Below the pieces are notes generated by a model that was given only the letters and a program-made list of their open reading frames with translations, made no database searches and had not been told where the DNA came from. A stretch of DNA of 64,000 bases, taken from the NCBI GenBank assembly GCA_949752745.1, contig OX457034.1, forward strand, positions 131,924 through 195,923. The letters are read 5' to 3'. Positions 46,309 through 56,828 of this stretch are shown in pieces; within the stretch, counting starts at the first letter, position 1; every line of letters begins with the position of its first letter. The position numbers and the translations under genes were made by a program. The stretch comes from Protula sp. h YS-2021 (Eukaryota > Annelida > Polychaeta > Sabellida > Serpulidae).

Positions 46309-48649
46309 CCCTTGCTCCCTCCAAACTTACAACTAAAAACAGAGAATTTAAAAGTCTTGCAAATCCCTGACAACCACACCTAATCCATTCTGCGCATCCC
46401 CACCACCCCTGCACTCTCACCATTCCAAACCCCATCCTCTATGCACCCCATCATCCCTGCATCCCCAAAGCCCTCTCCCATACCTGCACCCTAACAATCC
46501 CAGCTCCCCCACCATCCCTACATCCCCATAATTCCTACACGTCCCCACCATTCCTGCAAACTCCTACCATCCCTGCACATGTCCATCATCCCTGCACTCC
46601 AACCATGCCTACACACCCCACCATCCCTGCACCCCCACCATTGCTGCACCCAACCATCCCTGCATACCCCAACCATCCCTGCACCCTCATCATCCCTACA
46701 AACCCCACCGTCCCTGAACCCCCACCACTGCTGCACCCCAACCATCCCTGCACCCTCACCCCCTTTTAAGTCACTTACAACTGGAGCCACAGTAAACGTT
46801 TAAATCATCGGCGCAGTTTTCAGTGTCCAATGCGTCCGACCAGGCACGCACTTTTTTCCCGCTGGGGGCTTTTACAATCCAGCACTCATCGTAGAAACTA
46901 AACAAAGCAAAGTAAGTAACATGGACAGCATTGTGCAAACAGTTTCTATGGCAAACGTTTCTGGCGATTGTGCTGTGTAGAGGGGGGGAGGAGGGGGGAG
47001 GGGGGAGTTCTAGTCTCATAAATGTTTCCAAACTGTTTTCAGAGAGTGTAATTTTGCTGAAAATAATGAGGTGACAAGAATTATATATATTCTATTTTAT
47101 TTATATTTTATACTTATATTTTATACTTTTATTTTATACTTATATTTTATACTGACTTGGTATAGCTGAACAATGGATAACCGTCATGGGAGTCGAAGTA
47201 GTTGCTCGACGATTCGGCGTCTAATCTTATACAGGCCTCAACTTTCATATAAAACAACATAAGAAAATATAATTGTGATTTGGTTAGGATGGTGACATAT
47301 ACAATTGTGATATGGTTAGGGTGGTGATAAATAACTACAATTGTGATATGGTTAGGAGGGTGACATATACATTTGTGGTATGGTTGGGATGGTGACATAC
47401 ATAATTACAATTGTGATATGGTTAGGAGGGTGAATTAACAATTGTGATATGGTTAGGATGGTGACTTATGCAACTGTGATATGGTCAGGAAGGTGACATA
47501 TACAATTGTGATATGGTTAGAAGGGTGACATATACAATTGCGATATGGTTAGGGTGGTGACTTATACAACTGTGATATGGTACGTTAGGAGGGTGACATA
47601 TGTATTTGTGATATGGTTAGGAGGGTGACATATACAATAGTGATATATCTAGAATGATGACATTATGGACCAATCAGACAGAAGCTTTTTTTTACAAATA
47701 CAGCAACCTGATTTGTCAAACACCTGTGGGCCAATCAGAAAGGAGCTTTTTATCTATAGACACAATGGTGCACAATGACCAGCTGCACCAAAGTATACAT
47801 TAATTGAACAATTCAATTCATTAATAATTAACAATTAACGAGAGCAAACTTAGTCTTGGTGAGAATGTGGAAAAGGATAGAGATACCGTTAAAATATAAA
47901 GCCCACATGTTGCATATTATGAGGGGTGTGGTTAATATGGCTAACATATGTGAACCATATGTTACCGTAGGTTATATCACAGAACTGTAATTACCTCATG
48001 TTGCTTTGTGGTCAACATATGAAGCAAAGTGTATTGAAATCATATTTCAAACATGTCGTAACTACATAACTATTTTTTTTTTTTTTGGTACAAGGAACTT
48101 TAAAATGGGCTGTACATTAAAGAGTGTGGTTTTCCTTTTGAAGTTAGAAAATACAAATGCTCGCATATCAGCTCGCTAACCGCCATTAAGTATAGGCGGG
48201 GGTCACAGGGGCAAAAATTAACCACACACCCATTCCCTCTCATCAACGGCCATTTAATATGGGCGGGGGTCGCTTGGACAAAAATTAACCACACACCAAT
48301 TGCCCTCAAGCAGTCATTTAATAGTATGGATGAAGGTCACCTGAATGAATTGCGAAACAAACTCGATCTATTTTGATAATTACTTTAATACTGCAATGGA
48401 GCTGGTGGTTGTAGAAGGCAGAGAAGGGTGGGTTGGGATGGGGTGGGGGTGGGGTGGGGGGAATGGGGGGGGGGTGGGGCGCAAGTGCTTCTCTCACTGC
48501 ACCTGTTCCCACATGTAAAAATAGCTAGAATATTTTATTTTATCCCAGATCATTTATAAAGTTTCAACTTTACATTTAAGTCTTTTTTCATTACCTCCGC
48601 ATAAGTACGCCAATAAAAAACAGGCGACTAGTGACGTCATATAACCCAT
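44297..48649 (-). CDS. CUB3: single-CUB type I membrane protein with proline-rich PPPY tail
   Basis: Complete five-exon gene (278 aa): 48595-48649, 47157-47241, 46779-46897, 46055-46198 and 44297-44730; phases 1,2,1,1. Residues 1-18 are a signal peptide (MGYMTSLVACFLLAYLCG). One CUB domain (about 20-135): VEACIRL, FDSHDGYP, ECWIVKAPSGKKVRAW, NCADDLNVYCGSS, QYCEGDHLDDITSSG, and the end DSSLTSGGFRIYYKA. The sixth cysteine is in ESSCYSS. The membrane helix is about 147-174 (GAIVGIVFACLVVLGIIIAV), followed by QKKRHG. The ~100-residue tail is rich in Pro, Gln, Gly and Tyr, with one PPPY motif and repeated YPPP blocks, ending PPPPPNPY. It is closer to CUB2 than to CUB1. Introns 1, 3 and 4 are mostly minisatellite. 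A function in surface or matrix signalling is an inference. Confidence 0.88.
44940..45650. repeat. 33-bp minisatellite open on both strands, CUB3 intron 4
   Basis: About 21 units: GGACCACCCGCGAACGGCAC, CACTTCATAAATA. The unit length is a multiple of three and no stop occurs in one frame of each strand. This yields a 228-codon plus frame (11-residue unit TTREWDHFINR) and a 202-codon minus frame (unit VVPFAGGPIYE). Neither is likely to be a gene. Confidence 0.92.
45745..46045. repeat. AGTAG-type minisatellite abutting the CUB3 exon 4 donor
   Basis: Units built of GTAGAAAGTAGTA and AAGGTA. The array ends about ten bases inside intron 4, next to the donor at 46054-46053. Confidence 0.85.
46239..46306. 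repeat. (CT)n microsatellite, CUB3 intron 3
   Basis: About 33 CT dinucleotides without interruption, 40 bp from the exon 4 acceptor. Confidence 0.97.
46385..46765. repeat. 17-bp minisatellite CCACCATCCCTGCACCC, CUB3 intron 3
   Basis: About 22 units; the array begins some 15-20 bp into the intron from the exon 3 donor. Confidence 0.88.
47255..47655. repeat. ~33-bp minisatellite, CUB3 intron 1
   Basis: About eleven units: ACAATTGTGATATGGTTAGG, AGGGTGACATAT. The array starts about 15 bp from the exon 2 acceptor. Confidence 0.88.
48170..48330. repeat. ~63-bp tandem repeat, CUB3 intron 1
   Basis: Two and a half units with GGCGGGGGTC, AAAAATTAACCACACACC and CATTTAATA. Confidence 0.75.
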
Positions 48650-49834
48650 CACGTGATCTGTAACACAATAATGACAAATTACATACCATATCAGAGCCTG
48701 TATGCAAATCAGATGAAAAAAACGTAATCACTTCAGTTTTATCCAAATTTAGTTTTTCAAACTAACAAACTAACAACTGGAATTTCTTACTTTCCCCTCC
48801 CCTCCCCTCCCCCCCCCCCCCCCACAAACCTATTTCTGTTCGGCTTGACAACGCCACACCAAAGATATAATCACACTTGAAACTTCACAAGAAATGTTCC
48901 CACTTACGGTTAAAAATCACCAACACAATTCCATTCACAGTTCTAATTACCAAAATTATGATTTAAGATATTGTGGTAGAAAGATAGACCTTTTCTGACC
49001 AAATAGACATTGTTCAATTTTTAATCGACTTCACAAATCAAAATTATGCGGAACAAAATTACTTCGTATTCACAACTAATTATTTTATTTTTTATTTTTA
49101 TTTTTAAAATTATGTTATTTTTTATTTATTCTCGATTTTATAAATAAAAATAAAACCAATACCAATCTTCTTTTCTTATGAGAAAATATAAGAAAAACTT
49201 CACACATAGAGTTAAATCCAGCTTATATATTGAATTTTCTACCTCTTTGGAGTTTCAGATCTCAGAAAAGTTTCCTCAGAACATAAATTGCGACATACCA
49301 ATTCTCACTATGGTATGGAATTATTGTATTTTATTTGTGTAGAAGGTTATGGCTGTCTCTGACAACGAAGGGGGCGGGTGAGAGGTGTGTGGGGGGGGGG
49401 GGGGGGGGGAGGGGGTGTATTATGCGAATTTGATCGTAACTAGAATGTAAAAGAAGGCAGGATTTGGCTGTAGTTGGCCTTGGGCCACGCTAATCGACAT
49501 CCACACAAAGCATGTGGCACAGTTTGATCATAAGCTCTTTGCATTGATCCAGATTCGTGTTGTGCAATGCAGAGATCATTGATTTCTGTTAGGGAGGGCG
49601 GGGGATTGGATGCGAAACACTGACGACACTAATGTCAAATCACTTACTACCTCCTCTTGTAATAAAGAACTGACAATCATGAAATAGGAGCGTATATCGG
49701 CATTGTGTAAACATGCTTTATACAGTGAAGATCCGGGGTGGATCTACGAGGCAAATGCGACCAGCTTAGAAATGGTAACACGTTGAGCAATCTTCACTAA
49801 ATATATGTTCATCACGGAATGAAGTATATGTTTA
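48650..49834. other. Upstream region of CUB3
   Basis: Presumed promoter side. C and G runs are at 48808-48823 and 49391-49410, and there is TTTTTATTTATT-rich sequence at 49080-49150. No gene recognised. Confidence 0.3.
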
Positions 49835-50040
49835 CTAAAGTATGAACATATGTTGACCACATGGTCGACATATGTTGACCACATGGCCGATAAATGTTGT
49901 CCACATGGCCGACTTGTGTTGGCCGCATGGTCGACATATGTTGACCACATGGTCGACATGTATTATCCACATGGTAGACACATGTTGATCACATGGCCTG
50001 TACATGTTGTCCACATGGTTGAGACATATGTTGAGACATA
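49835..50040. repeat. 24-bp minisatellite GACATATGTTGACCACATGG
   Basis: Eight units. Each contains near-palindromes (CATATG, CCACATGG). Single diverged relatives occur at 47930-48030 and 50220-50280. Confidence 0.88.
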
Positions 50041-53000
50041 AACTTGTTTACCATATATTGTTAATATGTGTTACCCATGTATGGCAAATTTTGCCCCAAA
50101 AATACTAAAATACTTTGTTTTATAGCTCATACAGTATGAAAATTATTTCAGTAAGAAAAAAATTGAGATTGTATCAATGTTAGTAAAACATGTGATCATT
50201 ACAGTTACTGTTTGTTAAACCATATGGCTGACATATGCTTGCCAAATGTTTTTCATATGTTTGCAATATGCTTGCTACATGTTGCACTTCAGATGACTTG
50301 TTCTAGGTGCCTTCCATTACGAGAAATCTCTCAAATAAAAACGAACAGAACCACTTTAAAAACCCGTCTACATTAGTTCAATCCCAGTGTTGGTCCGATT
50401 TCCAGACATTTCGTAACATAGTGTTCAAAAGCGCAATTATTGCTAAGGAGATAAATGCCTCATAGGCAAAACAATCAGTTTCGTAAATGCTCTATAAGAT
50501 ACTCGTTAACAGTGAAATATGCTTAAACACAACAGACTTATGACTAAGATCTTACGGGAATCTTATGATCGATAAATCGATGTAATTTCCAGTTACTGGC
50601 GTGTTTGAATATTGCGCAGATACCCAGGAGAGGGTGGGGGGCACTTTGTGTATTACCATACCTATCCCAAAAAATCGCAGAGAAAGGGGATCTGCACGAA
50701 GTGCTAATTTCGTTTAAAAAATGATAATTTTCATTCAGTTGTCAGTCTTTTCCACAAAAAGAGGGGTTGTTTCGGAACTCCGCGTCTAACATAAAAAACA
50801 GGCCTAAGAATCTGCGCACATATTTCTCAAGTATTGGTGTCTATCTATTTTTTGTTCTTTGATGGCAGTTACGTCATAAATATGTAATTTTAGTGAAAAG
50901 GGACTGTTCTTAAAATGAAATTTTATGCTCCGAGTTTAGCAATGAAATTAACAAGAGTGTCCGGGTTGGGTTAAAAGGGAATATTCTTTAAACTTGGCAC
51001 TTCGCGTTTAGGGGTTATTTAATAAAGCTATGGGCACGATCGCAATCAAACTGCCTGACAAAAAAGTGACCTGTTGGTCAACTGGCCAGTTTTTCTTTCG
51101 TTATTGGTCATATAACCGGCGGTCATTTCATATGGACGCTATTTATGCAATACCAATTTTTGCCATGCAGACTTCTGTAATCATCGAAAATCCGAAATTG
51201 ATGAAACATTCAAATGTTTACTGGGATGTATAAGTTATAATGACGTCATAAAAATAATGGGACGTCACATCGGAACTATTTTAATTTTCTTCGCCTGTTG
51301 TTCTATCTTTAGCTTGTTAGGGAAACCTAAAATGGCACTTATAATGTGAAAACTAAAATGACATTTTTAATGTGAAAACAACTTAACAATAAGTGCGGAA
51401 GTGAGCATCCCCGAAACGTAGGAAATAAGCATCCCCTCTGGGATACATGCTGTTCAGCCTTACAGCAAAGATACAGAGCATAGCACATACACACAGTATT
51501 TTCTCAATCTTTGTGGGTAGCGGAGACAACAAGGGTTTGTATTGTTATCTGTATTATAGCTAAAGGGCTTCAATGACATAATTTCCTGTTTCATTTTTGC
51601 ATGTAAAATATTAATGAATTTCTTAAAAATTGATGAGGACAAACTTGACATTCTAAGGTATTTATGTGCAAAATGTGGTCGTCCTAGCCATAACTTATCA
51701 GATTAGTTCGCGTGGCAAGGTTTACTGAAAAAGGGAAACACCATACCAGATCGTATGAATTCAATGAACTTGGGGATTCAAAATCCCCAAGATTAATTAA
51801 TAATAAGCGTTAACCGAAACAAATACGCTTCAACACCTTTGCATTAAGTATTGATTGAATATGTCAACTTAATGTGCACTTTTGTTGTACTCCGACGGTC
51901 GATAACTTGGAGAACGATTTGCTGGTGGGTTGATATTGCTCACCAGAGTCAAACAAGAAATTTAATATATGCCAGTACTGTTCCTCTCCACTGGGCAATA
52001 TAAACCATCTAAAATATGGGCAAGTAAACAACATGAAATGAATAGAATTATAATACGGATAGACTACATAAAATTCGGAATTAATCTGCTCAAGGCTGTG
52101 AATAAAGTGGAGTTGATTATTATTTGTCCAAACATTTAAGCGAATGGCACATTTAAATTTACCTATTTAAAAAAGTAAGACCGCCTCTAAAGCAGATCAG
52201 TGGGCAAATGACACAAAATAGAGAGTTGGAGTTAAACGTTTTCTCACTGTTTTAGTTTTGATAGGAGTAGCTAGACACTTTTCTAAATTCTATACAATCA
52301 TTATCTTACACTTAGAAGTAAGCTGTCTAAAAAGCTGTTGGAGGTCTTGGGCTTAATTTCTGCAACTAAATAACGTCATAAAGGGATACAAAATATCAAC
52401 CTACTTTGGCCATACTTCACTCATTTTTGTATGTTTCCTCTACGGGTGCAAGTGTTTTTCTGCATTTCTTTTCAAAAGGAAATTTTATCGATTTTGACAG
52501 CAGAATGATTAATTGATTGATTTATTTATTAACTGACTGGTTGAAAGCAAGATCCAATCGAAATTTGAAAAGTTATAACGTAATAAGGCACTAGTGTGAC
52601 TTACAGTATATTCTTTGTGTGCAAAATTTATTTTTCTACCGAAACATATTGGAGATATATCATTGGAAACTGGAAAATGACAAATTTAACTATGGAAATT
52701 TAACTAAGGGCTATTCATCACAAATCTGGAAGCAATCCAATCAAAAATGTAGAAAAAACAGTTTTTGTGTTTTTGAAATTTTCTGTATAAAATGAAAAGA
52801 CTCACTCAAAACCGCCAATATAACGAGCACGAGGCTGCAATGACGCCACTGGGAAAAGGTACGCTGGAAAGCAGTTCCTGCAAAAATTTTCGTGAAACAT
52901 TTTACTCGTAAGCCATAGATAACTGCTCTGGAGACAGTTGTCTTCGAAATCTTTATGACGTCATAAAGCACAGATAAAAGCTCACATGAATGTTCCATGT

Positions 53001-54300
53001 ATTGTTTTAATTGATGTTTTATATATTTCTATTTTCTATGAACTATCTTAGAGCACTTGAAGCTACATTTAAAACCAACACCACACTACAGGCTTGCAAA
53101 ATCTTAAAACTGTCGATAAAGCTAAAAAAGAAAACTGGGCAGAGCTTGGATACTTTGCACTTATTAACTCAGGATTTTTTTTTGTTTTGAATAGACTGTC
53201 ATTCTCTCAGGAAATACTCGATATGAAATGAAAGATTAAAGGGGTTTAATAACAAAAGTTATAATATTCTTTACCACTTACATTGACTATCCCTCACAAT
53301 CTGTCGAATATATAAATTTTACAAGCGTTATAGGTACCCGCTATTAGAGATTTGCCCCTTACACGTAATACTTTTATATTGTGATAGCTGAGCGTTTCGT
53401 GTTCTGAAAGTCCTTTGTTGCTATCAATAAATTAATCAATAAATTTGTTTGTATTAATATTTTACATTTTTGCATTTTTTATTTCAAAATTACTTTTATT
53501 TTCATAACACCTATAGAACAATAGGAGAAGCCGTTACACATTCATATGAAACATTCTTGTACGAGAATGTCTATAATTATTCTCTAAATCGTGATTAAAA
53601 TCACAATAAATATAAATAGATTGGTCATATTTTACACTTTTTAAAATCTGTTCAATATGATTGTTAGACGTTTTGTCCTTTGATTAAGAAATTACAAAGA
53701 TTCATGAGATTACAATATTTGCCTATATAATAAGGATTCTGCAACAATAGTGAACCATCGCCTTCCTTATTGGCATTGCTAGTTGGCAAGTTTTCTGAGA
53801 CTGCAACATGAGAAATAAAACCCTTTGCTTTACTAAAACTCTGAAAAAATCTAATGTAATCAAAATCAGTTTTAAGGATTCTGGTGTGAAAATGGATTAC
53901 ATAAAAATCTATTGAATGTTTCATTTTCAAATCAAAATTCAGTATCACGTCTACCAATTTGCTTTTCACAGCAAGTTAAACAAGTTATATTCGTAATTTG
54001 ATATGTTGTGTAAATATTAAAGAAATAATTTTACCGATATCCATCACGGTTTGAATTAATGTACAAGAAATATCTTTGCGCACACACTGGAAATGTTACA
54101 AAACAGTTTGGCCGAAAATAATGATATTCTGAGTTGCTCTTCCCCCTCTCCAACCCCAGTTTTTCATTTTTATTCTTCTGCCGAGCCTAAAGAAGCATGT
54201 TTCACATTCAGTTACTTAATAAACTGTTCTTGTTTTTGCAAACTCCATATGGCAATTGGTCATTCTTTATGCCACTAAATATGAACAAGAAAATATTTAG
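50041..54300. other. Long AT-rich interval without recognised gene
   Basis: Short open frames exist on both strands, but none shows a known domain or splice-supported coding pattern. There are TGACGTCA-type sites at 51240-51247 and 52956-52963. I see no clear repeat. Confidence 0.35.
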
Positions 54301-54309
54301 GAAATACAC

Positions 54310-55480
54310 ACGGCCCCAACCCCCCAATTCGCAGACAGAACCGCCTAGAAAACATTAGCAAGTCCTAATTTGGTCAATATTTGGCCAATTTCAACAATAA
54401 TACGAAAAGGCACATCTGCAATATGTATATATATTTCAACTGTATGGGGATTCAGAAGAATGTCCTTTGCAGATTTAGAGAACTGTCTCGGACAAAACTG
54501 AACTTGTATGCTAAGTGAATGCATATATTTTATCAATTTCTAACAACTCATATTTTGTTCCATTTTGGCCGATTTCAACAATAGTACGAAAAGGCACATC
54601 TGCAATATATATATTTCTACTATGCAAAGCAACAAAAGCATGTGCCTTTATAGCCTTGGAGAATTTTCGCGGACAAAACTCCATCTATATACTAAGTGAA
54701 CGCATAAATTTTGTCAAGTTGTAACAAGTCCTCCTTTTTCAATTTTGGCCGATTTCAACAATAATACAAAAAGGCACATCTGCAATATATATATATTTCC
54801 ACTATGCAAGGTTACAAAAGCATGTGACTAATAGCTTTCGAGAACTGTCGCGGACAAAACTCAATCTCTACACAAGTGGACGCATAAATTTTGTCCAGTT
54901 TTAACAAGTCATAATTTGGTCAACTTTTGGTCGATTTCAACAATAATACAAAAAGGCACATCTGAAATATATACATTTCTACTATGCAAGGTTACAAAAG
55001 CGTTTGACTAATAGCTTTCTAGAACTGTCGCGGACAAAACTCAATCTCTACACAAGTGAATGCATAAATTTCGTCCAGTTTTAACAAGTCCTACTGTAGT
55101 CAATTTTTGGCCGATTCCAACAATCATACGAAAAGACACATCTGCAATATATATAGTTCCACTATGCAAGGTAACAAAAGCATGTGCCTAATAGCTTTCG
55201 GGAACTGTCGCGGACAAAACTCAATCTGTACATAAGTGAACGCATAAATTCAACAAGTGCTAATTTGGTCATTTTTTGTCGATTTCAACAATAATATGAA
55301 AAGGCACATCTGTAATATATATATTTTCACTGTGCAGGGTAACAAAATCATACACCATATCGTTGCGGAGAACAGGCGCGGATAAACTCTACAAAACAAA
55401 TGTTGACGGACAGACAGACGGACACACGGACAGAAGGTTACTCATTAGGCCCCTCCCCTTTCAGGGGTGGGGCCTAAAAA
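54310..55480 (+). mobile_element. Pearl/HINE-like non-autonomous element 2
   Basis: Six ~180-bp units, marked by AAAAGGCACATCTGCAATAT near 54405, 54589, 54769, 54951, 55131 and 55299. A (GGAC/AGAC) microsatellite follows at 55409-55436. The terminal hairpin TTAGGCCCC (55445-55453) / GGGGCCTAA (55469-55477) has further pairing inside (CCCCT/AGGGG). Same plan as element 1 at 36700-37400, but a different core sequence. Confidence 0.68.
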
Positions 55481-56828
55481 ATGTTACCAACAGACATTAT
55501 TATTATTGCCCTGCATTTTCCTGAAATTAGCATTTTATGTAATGTTTTGGTCATGTGTTTGTGTTTACAGCCAATTCATATTAGCCATCTTTTTTTAACC
55601 GGAAGTTTACAATTCTGTAACCTTGACCTCCAGTATAAACAAAAACATGTTTTGTCGTTTTCGCAGTTTGTTTTTAAAAAAATCACACTTATCTCGTCAA
55701 CTTAAAAATGTCACTCATTTCCAGATTAATTTTCAGTCACATATTGTTGGAACTGTGGAATGCCCGAAGCTATGGAATGAATATAATGCGCTAAAGACAG
55801 TCGTTGAAGGTTCGTGTCTAGTCCTAGTCCCAGGTGACTCCCACCTCCACAGTCCGGGTAGAAGAGTGGTGATGGACTAGGGTCACTGGGGCCTGGATTA
55901 GTCCCAGCGGATCCTTTCTATCTTCATAGGTCATAACAAGACCGCAAGTGTCATCTTGGACTACGTGTCTGATAAGCCAAATCACAGTTTGGGTCTGGTC
56001 TTGTTTTGTTTGGTTAAGGTAGGACATCCCAGGGACACTGGCGCACAGCGCAGTCTAACATGTACATGATTTCTGATACGAGAGCTTAACCTGCCAACTG
56101 GCTCCAAGGCACTTAGCAGATGGTGAGGTCCGGCGGTAGACTGTTAATGTCTCTAGTCGTTTCCGAATAAAATTCGCAAAAATTCTGCGTTTTGATCACA
56201 AACTAACCTGGTAAAAATGATAGATTTCACAGAAATATCAAATTTCGTTGCAGCAAGGAGCAATTGTGTTTTTTTAACAATTTGCATGTTAGTTTAAAAA
56301 CTTATTAAATGTACTGACTGTATATTAGTAGTCAACCAGGAAAAGTTGTGCGCGGATTCATGATGTCCTTATGTCAGCAAATATTCACAATGCAGGGCGT
56401 TAACTTTTTAGCCCTTACCCAGTCGGACGGGCAAGTTGAGAGATTTGCCGACCACCCTCTTTAACATCCCGACCACAAAACCCTCTACCAATTTCAAACC
56501 TTCCCCTAATCTCCACCCTTTCAAGTTTTAAATAACCTGAAAAGTATACCCCGAAACTAAAACTGTTTGAAACAAAATTATGTTTAAATAAAAGTATAGT
56601 TTTTCATCTTCACGAAAACGTCACTAGGGTTTGAGACTGCGCATTGCGTCATCTTTTAACTTTCTTCCTCTCTTCACTCCATACCACACCTTTCCATCCC
56701 TCTCCCGCCAAAGGCTAACTGCTTGCACAGGTAGGTAAGGGCCCCCAGCAACCTGCCCGAGATTTTACGTGGCCGGGCAGGTCGATTACTCGTTAATGTT
56801 CAGCCCTGTATTTTATTCCATTTTTCAG
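55481..56828. other. Region upstream of the first recognised NT5DC-like exon
   Basis: The gene at 56829 needs one or more 5' exons (its first recognised exon begins in phase 1). I could not identify them here. No repeat recognised. Confidence 0.3.

Noticed and set aside
44936..50045. Regularly spaced 24-33-bp repeats considered as CRISPR-like arrays
   Set aside because: The units are tandem without unique spacers, and the genes around them are spliced animal genes.
26524..52963. TGACGTCA palindromes at several places (26530s, 33550s, 42450s, 48630s, 51240s, 52950s) as CRE sites
   Set aside because: Several fall inside coding exons and there is no consistent promoter position. An 8-bp palindrome at this number is not convincing by itself.
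52741..52998. 85-codon minus frame with a hydrophobic stretch
   Set aside because: No domain, signal peptide or neighbouring exon found; length is within chance for AT-rich DNA.
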